Shown piece by piece: positions 8,285-16,470 of a stretch of DNA of 64,000 nt. Origin of the DNA: Kineosporia babensis (GTDB lineage: Bacteria; Actinomycetota; Actinomycetes; Actinomycetales; Kineosporiaceae); contig NZ_JAJOMB010000014.1 in the NCBI RefSeq assembly GCF_021129305.1, positions 124,001-188,000 on the forward strand. The letters run 5' to 3'. The translations under genes were made by a program, and so were the position numbers. Positions within the stretch are counted from its first letter, which is position 1. The number at the start of each line of letters is the position of its first letter. The notes under the pieces are model-generated. The model ran no database searches. It had not been told where the DNA came from and saw only the letters and a program-made list of their open reading frames with translations.

Positions 8285-9289
8285 ATGCAGGACGACGCAC
8301 TGGCCCGGCTCGACCTGGCCGGCCCCGCACTGGCCCAGGCCCTGGGCGAGGAACGGTGGCTCGACGTTACGGCCGAACTCGTCGTCGGCGGCCACTCCAA
8401 CCTGACCTATCTGCTGCGCAGCCCGGCCGGTGAACTGATCCTGCGCCGTCCGCCCAGCGGCAGCATCCTGGCCACCGCGCACGACATGGCCCGCGAGAGC
8501 CGCGTCCAGAAGGCCCTGGGGCCGAGCGCGGTTCCGGTTCCGGAGATCGTGCTCGAGGGCCGGCTCGACGACGTGCCCTACTACGTCATGACCAAGGTGC
8601 CAGGCGTCGTCATCCGCAATCAGGTGCCGTTCACCGCCGACGGCCGGGCCCGCCTGGGCGAGGCACTCGCCGACGTCCTGGCCGATCTGCATCTGGTGGA
8701 TCCGCAGTCCGTCGGTCTCGAGGATTTCGGCCGCCCGGAAGGGTTTACCGCGCGTCAGATCCGGCGCTGGCGCAAGCAGATTGAAGCCACCCCCGTGCCC
8801 GCGATTCCGGCGCTGGACCTGCTGGCCTCACGCCTGGAACAGAGCGTACCTCCGGCCGGCCGGGCATCGATCGTTCACGGCGACTACCGCCTCGACAACG
8901 TCATCGTCAGCGAAGAGCAGCCCGGGCGGATCAACGGGGTGCTGGACTGGGAGATGTCCACCCTCGGCGATCCGCTGACCGACGTCGGCATGCTGATGTT
9001 CTACTGGGATCTGGCCTCCCGCTTCGGCGTCTCGATGGCCTCTTCCGCCACCACGCTGCCCGGCTTCCCCAGCGCGCTGCAGATCGCCGAAAGATGGTCA
9101 TCGAGAACCGGAATCGGCCTGGACCGGCTGGACTGGTACCTGGCCTTCGCCCACTACAAGTTCGCCGGGATCGTGCTCGGGATCCAGGCCCGCGCCGAGG
9201 CCGGGGTGATGGCCGGGCAGGAGTTCGGCGATCTCGGAGCGCTGGCCTCCGGTCTGGCCGACGCCGGGCTCGCCGGGTTCCCGAGGTAG
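8285..9289 (+). CDS. APH-fold phosphotransferase (ACAD10/11 kinase-domain type)
   Basis: The 334-residue protein starts at an ATG behind GGGAGG. It has the aminoglycoside-phosphotransferase fold: catalytic loop HGDYRLDN (H198, D200, N205) and metal-binding D221 in LDWEMSTLGDP. Gene order with an acyl-CoA dehydrogenase and a TetR argues against antibiotic resistance. In ACAD10/11 an APH domain is fused to the dehydrogenase and phosphorylates 4-hydroxyacyl-CoA, and the levulinate kinase LvaA has the same fold. I infer it phosphorylates a hydroxyacyl-CoA. Biochemistry would be needed to confirm this. Confidence 0.82.
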   Translation: MQDDALARLDLAGPALAQALGEERWLDVTAELVVGGHSNLTYLLRSPAGELILRRPPSGSILATAHDMARESRVQKALGPSAVPVPEIVLEGRLDDVPYYVMTKVPGVVIRNQVPFTADGRARLGEALADVLADLHLVDPQSVGLEDFGRPEGFTARQIRRWRKQIEATPVPAIPALDLLASRLEQSVPPAGRASIVHGDYRLDNVIVSEEQPGRINGVLDWEMSTLGDPLTDVGMLMFYWDLASRFGVSMASSATTLPGFPSALQIAERWSSRTGIGLDRLDWYLAFAHYKFAGIVLGIQARAEAGVMAGQEFGDLGALASGLADAGLAGFPR

Positions 9290-9485
9290 GACCGGGCTGC
9301 GCTTGTCAAGGACGCATATGCCCTGTTCAGAAGCGCTTTCGGATTTGACTTCGCGGGGCGGCCGACCGTAAGTTCGTCGCCGTTCCACAGAGCTGCCGGT
9401 CTCGCCTTCTGCGATTCACTCGTCTCGCCGGCTGCTCTGGGTCATGACTCGCCGGGGCCTGGGCGCGACCTCCACCAACGACTTT

Positions 9486-9505
9486 GATGTCTGTCCGCAG
9501 ACGTC
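9486..9505. promoter_or_regulatory. Imperfect palindrome before the MFS exporter
   Basis: Arms GATGTCTG/CAGACGTC (one mismatch) surround TCCG, 28 bp before the TTG start of the exporter gene. The position suits a repressor operator. No regulator gene is adjacent, so the protein that would bind is unknown. Confidence 0.4.
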
Positions 9506-9533
9506 ATGATCCAGGGAGGAGGGGCGCTGCCCC

Positions 9534-10991
9534 TTGTCTGAAGTATCCGTCAATCCCCGCCGATGGCTGATTCTGGCCGTGGTCGGCCTGGCCCAGCTGA
9601 TGGTCGTGCTGGACGCCACGATCGTCAACATCGCCCTGCCCTCTGCTCAGATCGACCTGGGATTCGCCGACGACGTGCGGCAGTGGGTGATCAGCGCCTA
9701 CGCCATCGCTTTCGGCGCTCTCCTGCTGCTCGGCGGGCGCCTGGGAGACGAGTTCGGCCGGCGCCGGCTCTTCGTCGTCGGCCTGATCGGCTTCGCCGTC
9801 GCCTCCGCGCTGGGCGGTCTCGCGCAGAGCTTCGAACTGCTCATCGCCGCACGGGTTCTGCAGGGCGTGTTCGGCGCCCTGCTGGCCCCCGCCGCGCTGT
9901 CGATCGTGGCCACCACCTTCACCGATCCGGCCGAGCGAGGTAAGGCCTTCGGGGTCTTCAGCGCCGTCTCCGGCGTCGGCGCCGGCATCGGGCTGCTGCT
10001 GGGCGGCGTCCTGACCGATCTGCTCTCCTGGCGCTGGTGCCTGCTGGTCAACCTCGCCTTCGCCCTGCCCGCCGCCCTCGGCGCCCGGATGATCGCCCGC
10101 GACGAAGCACGTTCCAAGTCCGCAAAACTCGACATCCCCGGCGCCCTGTCGGTGTCCCTGGGCCTCTTCCTGATCGTGTTCGGCGTCTCCAACGCCGAGC
10201 AGGACGGCTGGTCCTCACCCGTCACGCTGTCCACCCTGATCGGCGGCCTGGCGCTGCTGGTGCTCTTCGTCCTGATCGAGCGCAAGGGCTCGCAACCGCT
10301 GCTGCCGCTACGCGTGATCACCGACCGGGCCCGGGCCGGCGCCTACTTCGCCGTGGCCATGCTCGGCGTCACCATCTTCGGCGCATCCCTGTTCCTGACC
10401 TTCTACCTGCAGCAGAACCTCGGCTACACGCCGATGCGCAGCGGCCTGGCCTTCATGCCCATGAACCTGACCATCCTCGTGGTCTCCGGCCTGACCGCCA
10501 CCAAACTGCTGCCCCGCTTCGGCCCCCGCCCACTGATCACCGCCGGTCTGCTGCTGGCCGGCCTCGCCTCGGTGATCTTCGCCCAGATGAACGCCGACTC
10601 CGGCTACGCCGCCGTGGTCCTGCCCGGCCTGATCGTCGCCGGAGTCGGCGCCGGCCTCCTGTTCCCCACCAGCTTCGCCGTCGGTACCCAGGGCGTGGAC
10701 CGGCATGACGCGGGCGTCGCCTCAGCCACCGTCAACACCGCCCAGCAACTCGGTGGCTCCATCGGCATCGCCCTGCTCTCTACCATTTTCGCGGACGCCG
10801 TCCACGCCAGCCTGGTCGCCGACCCCATTCAGAACCCCGTGCTCGCCGCCATCGACGGCTACGAGCGGATGTTCTGGTGGGCCGCCGGCATCAGCCTGGT
10901 CTCAGCCGTGGTTGCTGCCCTCCTGGTCCGCTCCCCGAAACCGGATGTCCAGCAGGAGAAGCAGAACGACGTGATCCAGGTACACGTCTAG
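9534..10991 (+). CDS. MFS drug:H+ antiporter, DHA2 (14-TM) family
   Basis: This 485-residue membrane protein has about 14 hydrophobic segments. Family motifs include LDATIVNIALP in TM1 and GGRLGDEFGRRRLF in the loop after TM2. It matches EmrB/QacA-type proton-driven efflux pumps in length and topology. The start is a TTG 12 bp after GGGAGGAGG; no better start is in frame. A palindrome at 9486 lies just upstream. No adaptor protein is encoded beside it. The substrate is unknown, probably a hydrophobic or cationic compound. Confidence 0.9.
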   Translation: MSEVSVNPRRWLILAVVGLAQLMVVLDATIVNIALPSAQIDLGFADDVRQWVISAYAIAFGALLLLGGRLGDEFGRRRLFVVGLIGFAVASALGGLAQSFELLIAARVLQGVFGALLAPAALSIVATTFTDPAERGKAFGVFSAVSGVGAGIGLLLGGVLTDLLSWRWCLLVNLAFALPAALGARMIARDEARSKSAKLDIPGALSVSLGLFLIVFGVSNAEQDGWSSPVTLSTLIGGLALLVLFVLIERKGSQPLLPLRVITDRARAGAYFAVAMLGVTIFGASLFLTFYLQQNLGYTPMRSGLAFMPMNLTILVVSGLTATKLLPRFGPRPLITAGLLLAGLASVIFAQMNADSGYAAVVLPGLIVAGVGAGLLFPTSFAVGTQGVDRHDAGVASATVNTAQQLGGSIGIALLSTIFADAVHASLVADPIQNPVLAAIDGYERMFWWAAGISLVSAVVAALLVRSPKPDVQQEKQNDVIQVHV

Positions 10992-10999
10992 CCGGCCGT

Positions 11000-11023
11000 T
11001 CACGCCTCAACGGCGAGGCGTGA
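11000..11023. terminator. Hairpin between convergent genes
   Basis: Perfect 9-bp arms TCACGCCTC/GAGGCGTGA with a 6-nt loop lie between the ends of the exporter (+) and an SDR gene (-). There is no T-tract, which is common for actinomycete terminators. It may serve both directions. Confidence 0.65.
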
Positions 11024-11064
11024 GTAGGGCGGGGTCGCCCAGCGCTCCTCGCGGCTTCAGATCG

Positions 11065-11820
11065 TCACTGGGCGAGGTAGCCGCCGTCGACCGCAAGCAC
11101 GGCGCCGGTCACGAACGAGGACTCGTCGGAAGCCAGGAACGCCATGGCCGCGGCCACTTCGGAAGGTTCGCCGAGGCGGCCGAGAGGGTGCTTGCGGACG
11201 ATGTCCGCCAGGTATTCGGGACCGCCCGGCTCGGTCTCCAGAGCCACTACCCGATCCGTGCGGATCGTGCCCGGGGCCACGCCGTTCACCCGGATTCCGG
11301 CCGGGGCCAGTTCGACGGCCAGGTGTTTGACCAGCCCGGTGGCCACGAACTTGGCGGCGCCGTAAGCAGATTGACCCGACTGCCCGGCCATCCCGGAGAT
11401 CGAGGAGACACAGACGATCGCGCCTGAGCCGGCCGGGACCATCTGCTCGGCCGCGTACCGGCAACTGAGGAACATGCCGCGCCCGTCGATCGCCATGACC
11501 TGTTCCCAGTCCGCCGTCGAGGTCTCCAGCAGCGGGGCCATCGGAATGATCCCGGCGTTGGCGATCAGCACGTCGAGGCTGCCGAACCGGTCCACCGCGG
11601 CCGCCACCATGGCCTGCACGTCTGCTTCCTGGGCTACGTCGGCAACCACGGTCTTGGCGTCGGGGTGCTCCCGGCCCAGGACGGCGAGAGCGTCACCGTC
11701 CAGGTCGGCCGCGACCACCTGGGCACCCCGCCGGGCGAACTCCACCACCGCCGCCCGCCCGATACCTCGGGCCGCCCCGGTGACCAGAACCGTCTTCGCT
11801 TTGAACTGCTCGTCGGTCAT
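11065..11820 (-). CDS. SDR-family oxidoreductase
   Basis: A 251-residue classical SDR: cofactor loop TGAARGIG near residue 15, IANAG, catalytic serine in CVSSISGMAG and active-site YGAAK (glycine in place of the more usual serine after Tyr), ending in TGAVLAVDGGYLAQ. It resembles 3-oxoacyl-ACP reductase/glucose dehydrogenase-like SDRs. The gene is 36 bp downstream of the SAV_915-like gene on the same strand. Without pathway neighbours the substrate is open. Confidence 0.88.
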   Translation of the reverse strand: MTDEQFKAKTVLVTGAARGIGRAAVVEFARRGAQVVAADLDGDALAVLGREHPDAKTVVADVAQEADVQAMVAAAVDRFGSLDVLIANAGIIPMAPLLETSTADWEQVMAIDGRGMFLSCRYAAEQMVPAGSGAIVCVSSISGMAGQSGQSAYGAAKFVATGLVKHLAVELAPAGIRVNGVAPGTIRTDRVVALETEPGGPEYLADIVRKHPLGRLGEPSEVAAAMAFLASDESSFVTGAVLAVDGGYLAQ

Positions 11821-11856
11821 GCCGCCCCCGTTCCACGTAAGCCAGTCGGAACGAGC

Positions 11857-12183
11857 TTACGGGCGTTCGACCTTGCTGCGGATCAGGTCGGGCGCCGCAG
11901 CGGAACTGCCGTCGGCCACCGGCCGGGCCGTGAGCTGCGGGTCCACGACCACCTCGGCCAGGCCCAGCGGGGTGAGCATGGCCCGCAGGGCCGACAGTGA
12001 CAGGCGAACGGCGAGCTGCTCCGGGCCGAGTACCGAGGCCAACTGCTCGGGGGTGGTGAAAGCGACGGCTGTGCGACGCCCGACGGCGGTCTGCATCAGC
12101 CGCACCACCGAGACTCCGGTCGGGCTCAGCCGGACCGGAACGAGAAGCGGGCCTACCGGGTCAGGGTCTGTGGTTGCGGGCAT
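11857..12183 (-). CDS. SAV_915-like protein
   Basis: A 108-residue protein starting at the ATG at 12183. The pattern of a short basic/hydrophobic strand, RRTAVAFTTPEQLASVLGPEQ, and a C-terminal helix with ALRAMLTPLGLAEVVVDPQL resembles the small SAV_915 family seen in Streptomyces and relatives, whose function is not known. There is no signal peptide or membrane segment. The frame extends upstream to 12426, but that part falls in the repeat at 12292 and looks non-coding. It precedes the SDR at 11065 and may be co-transcribed with it. Confidence 0.6.
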   Translation of the reverse strand: MPATTDPDPVGPLLVPVRLSPTGVSVVRLMQTAVGRRTAVAFTTPEQLASVLGPEQLAVRLSLSALRAMLTPLGLAEVVVDPQLTARPVADGSSAAAPDLIRSKVERP

Positions 12184-12291
12184 GGCAAGCAGCTTAAGAA
12201 CGAAATCGGACGTTGTGGAGACCTTTGACCGGTTCTTGATGGCTCCTGGCAGTGAAGCAGGCAGACGTTGAGCCGATACGAACCTTCCCTC

Positions 12292-12505
12292 CGGCCCAGG
12301 CAGTGCGCGTGGCGAAGGCCCTCGCCTGGACGAACCCGTCACCACGCACCGCCAGCGCTCGCTGCTGCAGTACTGACCAGCGCCAAGTTCGTCCCACGGT
12401 CCAGTTGGACGAAGCCGGTTGCACACCGGAGCCTTGGTCCGAGTGAGGCAGTCCCCGGCGGTCTCACTCCGGGGTACTTGTCAGTTGAGTACGTACCAAC
12501 TCGGG
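12292..12505. repeat. Long direct repeat, copy 1
   Basis: About 215 bp that recurs in the same orientation at 17165-17381, roughly 90% identical by eye and with one short indel near the left end. Conserved features include CCCCGG/CCGGGG hairpin arms at about 12454-12475 and, on the minus strand, a short coding end that reads SWYVLN-stop (SWYVIN-stop in copy 2). Here the coding end is cut off directly by IS3-like sequence. With the leader of the SAV_915-like gene, this fills the 12184-12570 gap. Confidence 0.8.
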
Positions 12506-12990
12506 ACTGCCCCCAGCTTGGCTGACTCCTGACTGCCAAGGACCGCGGTCCTTGCTGAGAGGATGTCAACGTGCCCAAACCGTTCCTCGAGGAGTTCCGC
12601 CGCGACGTGATCGCGCTCGCCCGTCCGGGCGATGCCACGATCGAGCAGGTCGTGGGCTACTCCATCGACTCCCGGATGAAGGCGTCCCTGGCCGTCAGAG
12701 CGCTCAAAATTGCCGTGGCCCTGCGGAATCCACGCGGAACGATTGTCCACTTGGACCGCGGGAGCCAGTTCCGCTCCAAAAGTTCGTCCGCGCCCTGAAG
12801 AAGGCCAAGCTACGGGGTTCGATGGGCCGGGTCGGCGCGTGTGGCGACAACGCCCTGGCCGAGAGCGAGGTCGGCTCTCTACAAGACTGAACTCCATCCA
12901 CCCGCAGGGACCTGGAAAGGCCTGGACCACGTGGAATTGGCCACCCTGGAATGCCGGTGAATTCGCTCAGCCGTCGTCCAGGCCGAGCTG
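12504..12990 (+). mobile_element. Remnant of an IS3-family insertion sequence
   Basis: The left side begins GGGACTGCCCCCAGCTTGG, which resembles IS3-family ends, directly against repeat copy 1. It holds pieces of orfA and orfB only. The right end is not recognisable. The element is too degraded to move. Confidence 0.65.
12571..12987 (+). pseudogene. IS3-family transposase, internally deleted and frameshifted
   Basis: The frame from 12571 starts as orfA (MPKPFLEEFRRDVIALARPG), then jumps at about residue 28 into the middle of an orfB integrase (VGYSIDSRMKASLAV, HLDRGSQFRSK, which contains the second catalytic Asp region). The next part continues in another frame (KFVRALKKAKLRGSMGRVG, ACGDNALAES). 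A last piece in a third frame (ALYKTEL, TWKGLDHVELATLE) is the orfB C-terminal region. The DDE domain is incomplete, so no active transposase can be made. Confidence 0.8.
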
Positions 12991-13023
12991 CCCCGGCCGG
13001 TGGGCCAGGGCAGCTGCTCGTCT

Positions 13024-13440
13024 TCAGCTGACGTTGAAAGCCTTGGCGACGGTGAGGGTGTCTTCGTAGAGGTGCATGCGGACGACCTGACCGTCCTCCA
13101 CCCCGAGGTGCAGGGCGACAGGCGTGGTGAACTCCTTGCCGGTGTCCACCACCGTGTGCGTGAACACCGCCAGCAGAACGACGTCACCACCATCGACGAT
13201 GAAGCGCTCCAGGACGACGTTGCTGCGGCCGGGAACGAAGTGTGGCCACATCGTGGTGAAGTACGGCGCGACTTCCTCCCGCCGGGTACGCCGTCCGGTC
13301 CAGGACAAGGCGTCCGTACCGGAGACCAGCCAGTCGATGCTCTCGGCGAACAGTTCCTGGATGCCGTCAGCGTCCTGCTTGGCGAGGTGTGCCAGGAACG
13401 TCTCGGCCACGGTCCGGGAGGTCTGAGCGTCAGTTGCCAT
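13024..13440 (-). CDS. SnoaL-like / NTF2-fold protein
   Basis: A 138-residue protein with the NTF2-like pattern: N-terminal helices (ETFLAHLAKQDADGIQELFAE), a buried Trp region (SIDWLVSG), and strands ending in VALHLGVEDGQVVRMHLYEDTL. The family includes polyketide cyclases, isomerases and many ligand-binding proteins of unknown role. It lies 129 bp downstream of the Rrf2 gene on the same strand. Its promoter region carries the same GTAAC-N7-GTTAC element as the Rrf2 promoter, so it is probably an Rrf2 target. Confidence 0.85.
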   Translation of the reverse strand: MATDAQTSRTVAETFLAHLAKQDADGIQELFAESIDWLVSGTDALSWTGRRTRREEVAPYFTTMWPHFVPGRSNVVLERFIVDGGDVVLLAVFTHTVVDTGKEFTTPVALHLGVEDGQVVRMHLYEDTLTVAKAFNVS

Positions 13441-13496
13441 GATTCTTTGTCCTTCATTGATGGTGGTGCGCCCCGGTCCGAGGCGCGAACCTCTGC

Positions 13497-13515
13497 TGTA
13501 ACAAATGTTGTTACA
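13497..13515. promoter_or_regulatory. Probable Rrf2 operator 1
   Basis: Perfect 7-bp arms TGTAACA/TGTTACA surround 5 bp, 57-75 bp upstream of the SnoaL-like start. The core GTAAC-N7-GTTAC is the same as at 14029-14045. Confidence 0.7.
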
Positions 13516-13569
13516 TTAAGGCCCGGAGAAACGGCCCCTCGACGGTGAAGGGCTCGGGAAGGGAGGAGG

Positions 13570-14001
13570 TCAGGTGGCTTTCAGGATGTCGCGCAGGACA
13601 TCCTCCAGTGTGATGCCGGCAAGCTCGCGGTGCATGGCGGCCTCCACGTTCTGGTAGGCGCCCGCGATGACCGGCCCGATGCCATGGCCCACAACGCAGT
13701 CGGGATCAGGCTGTGCGGGATGCAGGGCGAAGACTGGCTCCGAGCCCAGTGCTCGGTACACGTCGAGAAGCGTGAGCTCCACCAGGTTCTTCCGCAGCAC
13801 CCAGCCGGCCCCTGTCCCTCGCCGCGCACTGACCAGATCGGCCCCGCGCAACTCGCCCAGCAGACGACGGATCACCACTGGATTCGTGTTGACGCTCGTG
13901 GCGATCTGCTCCGACGTCGCCACCTCGTGACCGCGCCGCTGGTACAACCCGATCCAGACCAGGGCGTGAGCCGCGATGGTCAGCCTGCTGTTGGCACTCA
14001 T
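13570..14001 (-). CDS. Rrf2-family transcriptional regulator
   Basis: This 143-residue protein starts at the ATG at 14001 (MSANSRLTIAAHALVWIGLY). It has the Rrf2 winged helix (SEQIATSVNTNPVVIRRLLGEL) and wing (ARRGTGAGWVLRKNLVELTLLDVYRAL). The segment that would hold Fe-S ligands has only one cysteine (DPDCVVGHGIGPV) where IscR and NsrR use three, so a cluster is unlikely, and it may sense another signal or bind DNA constitutively. The frame continues upstream of the chosen start across its own operator, so the longer version is less likely. Confidence 0.87.
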   Translation of the reverse strand: MSANSRLTIAAHALVWIGLYQRRGHEVATSEQIATSVNTNPVVIRRLLGELRGADLVSARRGTGAGWVLRKNLVELTLLDVYRALGSEPVFALHPAQPDPDCVVGHGIGPVIAGAYQNVEAAMHRELAGITLEDVLRDILKAT

Positions 14002-14027
14002 GCCGGGCCCGCCTCCTCCTCTTCTGT

Positions 14028-14046
14028 CGTAACAATATTGGTTACA
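14028..14046. promoter_or_regulatory. Probable Rrf2 operator 2 (autoregulatory)
   Basis: GTAAC and GTTAC arms surround 7 bp, 27-45 bp upstream of the Rrf2 start. It matches the element upstream of the SnoaL-like gene, which supports negative autoregulation plus control of that gene. Confidence 0.65.
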
Positions 14047-14339
14047 TCTGCACGTGGCAAGCCGGTCGCGGCGCCTCTCCTGCAGCCGGGGCGGAGAAGC
14101 TGGAGCGGCCCCGCTCGGGCGGGCATCGGAGATCAGGATCGGCAGCAGGCGCGAGTGCAGAGTCGCCTGCACCGGTGGGGTTCCATGCCCTGCTGTCTGC
14201 CAGATGATCCACGCGATCGCGCTCTCGGCGCGATCGTCCAGGTCTGCCACGGGGCCGATGGCTCGCGCCAGCCATTGGGCCAGCGCTCGCGTCATGGGCG
14301 TTCATTTCCGGTAACCATCATTGTCGAAAGGAGCTGGTC
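14047..14339 (-). other. Intergenic stretch with a possible gene remnant
   Basis: The minus strand keeps an open frame continuing upstream from the Rrf2 gene to an ATG at 14295. Its codons look like coding ones (mostly G or C at position 3; ALAQWLARAIGPVADLDDRAE, in part). It has no ribosome site and would run through the operator, so I read it as the remnant of a lost gene. On the plus strand, AAAGGAG at the right end is the ribosome site of the patatin pseudogene. Confidence 0.3.
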
Positions 14340-15028
14340 ATGAAGCGTGCGCTGGTGCTCGGTGGGGGGCGGGATCACGGGGATCGGCTGGGAGGTGGGG
14401 GTCTTGGCCGGCCTGCTCGATGAAGGGGTGGATCTTCGCAATGCCGATGCGGTGATCGGCACGTCTGCCGGATCGTTTGTCGAGGCGATCGGGGCGCGCT
14501 TCGGTCTCGTCTCCCGAAGCTTCCCGGCTCAGGTCGATCCCGAGGTCAGGCGAGCCGCCGTTCGGGGGTGAGGCTGTGGACCGAGGCCTGGCCGCCGGCG
14601 CTGAGAGTTGCCGTGACCGACGCCGAGACCGGTGTGCTGACCCTGCTGGACGCGCACACGGGCGTCTCGCTCGAAGACGCCACCATGGCCAGCGGTGCTG
14701 TGCCCGGCATCTGGCCCCCGGTCCATTTCCGCGGCCGTGAGTGGATCGACGCCGGCATGATGTCGCCCGCGAATGCGCACCTGGCCATCGGTTACGACCG
14801 GATCGTCGTCCTGGCCCCATGCCGTCCAGCGGGGAAGGCACACCCAGCGCCGTGGATGCCGTCGCCCGCCTCAACGAATCCGCCCAGGCGAGGCTGGAGA
14901 TCCCGGACGACGTCAGCCGTGAAGCCTTCGGCCCCAACCCCTATGACCCTGATCGAGCAGCGCCGGCCGCGCAGCAGGGCCGCCGCCAGGGGCGGTCCTT
15001 CGCCGAGCAGGTGTCCGCCATCTGGTGA
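14340..15028 (+). pseudogene. Patatin-like phospholipase, broken by frameshifts
   Basis: The start (MKRALVLGGG) follows a good ribosome site. One extra G in a G-run near 14366 shifts the frame; the following frame reads GITGIGWEVGVLAGLLDEG and the lipase motif GTSAGS. That frame ends at 14571 after unrelated residues, where a central segment appears deleted. The remainder (VAVTDAETGVLTLLDAHTG; WIDAGMMSPANAHLA, where patatins have DGG) lies in a third frame, and the tail to 15028 in another. At least three lesions make it inactive. Confidence 0.8.
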
Positions 15029-15112
15029 AAGATGCTGCACCACAGGCCTGCCGGCTAGCTTCTCCGTAACGGCCAACGACCGAGACGGTCGCCGGGCCCC
15101 CGACAGCATGGT

Positions 15113-16351
15113 TCATCGGGCCAGCTCTGGGTAGGTGGCAGGCTGCCAGCTACCACCGCGGTCCTCGGTGGCGAACCGGGCCACGAGCTCGGGGATGTGC
15201 AGTCGTGTTGCTGCTGCGGTGGCTGTCTGAAAGGCGGTGATGGCCGCGCGCGTGTTCGGCAGACCGACCCGCAGGAGCCGGGGCTTGACCGTGCTCTGGA
15301 TCTCGTTGACGAAGGGACGCAGGGTGGCCTCGTAGCGTGCGAAGGCGGCCCGGTGGTCGTCCGGGCTCTGGGACAGCTCCCCGGCCAGGGTGTAGGCGCC
15401 CACCAGGCTGCCGGTCACACCCATTCCGCTGTACGGAGAAGCGCAGTGCGCAGCATCGCCGACGAGCACGACTCGTCCCTTTGACCAGAGGTTCGACCTG
15501 ACCTGCACCACCTCTTGGGAGTAGAAGAAGGACGCGTCCTGCATACCCCGGATGAATCGCTGCGTCTGCCAGCCCGCATCCTGAAATCGTTCGGCCCAGA
15601 ATGCCTTCTGCTCATCGACGGGCTGCCGGTGAATCGCTGAGGCCTGGGCTGAGGTCTCCCGCAGGACGAAGTACACCTGGGTCTCGGTGGTGTTGTGGCT
15701 TCGGCGCATGATCTGACGGCCACGGGTGGCCATGTAGGTGTCGCGGATGTTCCCGTCACCGGCGACGCGCGGGATGAACCAGTAGGCCATGTGCATGCCG
15801 GTACGCCAGTAGGGCTCCGGTGATCCGGCCGGCAGCAGGGCCTGGCGGATCCGGGAACCCTGTCCGTCCGCGCCCACGAGCAGGTCGTACTCCTGCTCGG
15901 ATCCGTCCGAGAGATGGGCGAGCACGGTGTCGGCGTCCTGGTCGAATCTGTCCACGCTCAGCCCGTAGCGGCACTCGACGCTCTGCTTGGTCGCGTCGTT
16001 GAGGATGCGGACCAGGTCTCCCCGCATGATCTCGTACTCCGAGGTCAGGCTCTGCCGTCCCTGCCCGGAGGTGTTCGCCATGATCGTTGCCCGGGTCTTG
16101 CCGTGGGCGTCCACGAACGCCACACCGGGTTCGTCGACCAGGTGATCGCGGATGGACTCCAGGATTCCCATCCGCTGGGCCATGTCAATGCCCTGACCTC
16201 GCAGGTCCACCTGTGCCCCGGTAGCCCGAAGAGCCGGGAACCGTTCGATCACGGTTGCCTGGTGACCGCCCCTGGCCAGCCAGAAAGCCAGTGCCGGGCC
16301 GGCGATCCCGCCACCGGCGATCAGAACCCGCAATGAGCGTCCCGCACGCAT
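15113..16351 (-). CDS. TetX-like FAD-dependent monooxygenase
   Basis: A group A flavoprotein monooxygenase of 412 residues from the ATG at 16351, which has GGGAG 9 bp upstream; an ATG at 16360 gives three more residues but abuts that site. It has the FAD-binding GGGIAG near residue 13, ADGQGSRIR, and GDAAHCASPYSGMGV near residue 290. The segment GAQVDLRGQGIDMAQRMGI resembles the corresponding part of TetX. Regulation strengthens the link: tetO-like operators and a divergent TetR. A role in oxidising a tetracycline-like polyketide is an inference. Confidence 0.85.
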   Translation of the reverse strand: MRAGRSLRVLIAGGGIAGPALAFWLARGGHQATVIERFPALRATGAQVDLRGQGIDMAQRMGILESIRDHLVDEPGVAFVDAHGKTRATIMANTSGQGRQSLTSEYEIMRGDLVRILNDATKQSVECRYGLSVDRFDQDADTVLAHLSDGSEQEYDLLVGADGQGSRIRQALLPAGSPEPYWRTGMHMAYWFIPRVAGDGNIRDTYMATRGRQIMRRSHNTTETQVYFVLRETSAQASAIHRQPVDEQKAFWAERFQDAGWQTQRFIRGMQDASFFYSQEVVQVRSNLWSKGRVVLVGDAAHCASPYSGMGVTGSLVGAYTLAGELSQSPDDHRAAFARYEATLRPFVNEIQSTVKPRLLRVGLPNTRAAITAFQTATAAATRLHIPELVARFATEDRGGSWQPATYPELAR

Positions 16352-16363
16352 CTGGATCATCTC

Positions 16364-16378
16364 CCTATCGATGAAAGG
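16364..16378. promoter_or_regulatory. tetO-like operator 1
   Basis: CCTATC-N3-GAAAGG, one mismatch from a perfect palindrome. With flanks it reads TCCCTATC...TGA.AG, close to the known tetO2 core (TCCCTATCAGTGATAGAGA). It lies 13 bp upstream of the monooxygenase start. Confidence 0.75.
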
Positions 16379-16397
16379 TTGCTCAATGGGAGATTTC

Positions 16398-16412
16398 CCT
16401 ATCGATGAAAGG
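16398..16412. promoter_or_regulatory. tetO-like operator 2
   Basis: Identical to operator 1 over the 15-bp core and its flanking TC. The two are 34 bp apart start to start, about three helical turns, a spacing that would place two repressor dimers on one face of the DNA. Confidence 0.75.
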
Positions 16413-16470
16413 CTGTCAATCCGGTGTGGCCCGTTCGTGGGGTCCGGTGCCCGGCGTGGGGGATCCGTCC

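Noticed and set aside
8285-9289. Aminoglycoside-resistance kinase
   Set aside because: The gene is in an acyl-CoA catabolic cluster and shares an operator with the dehydrogenase, so a metabolic kinase is more likely.
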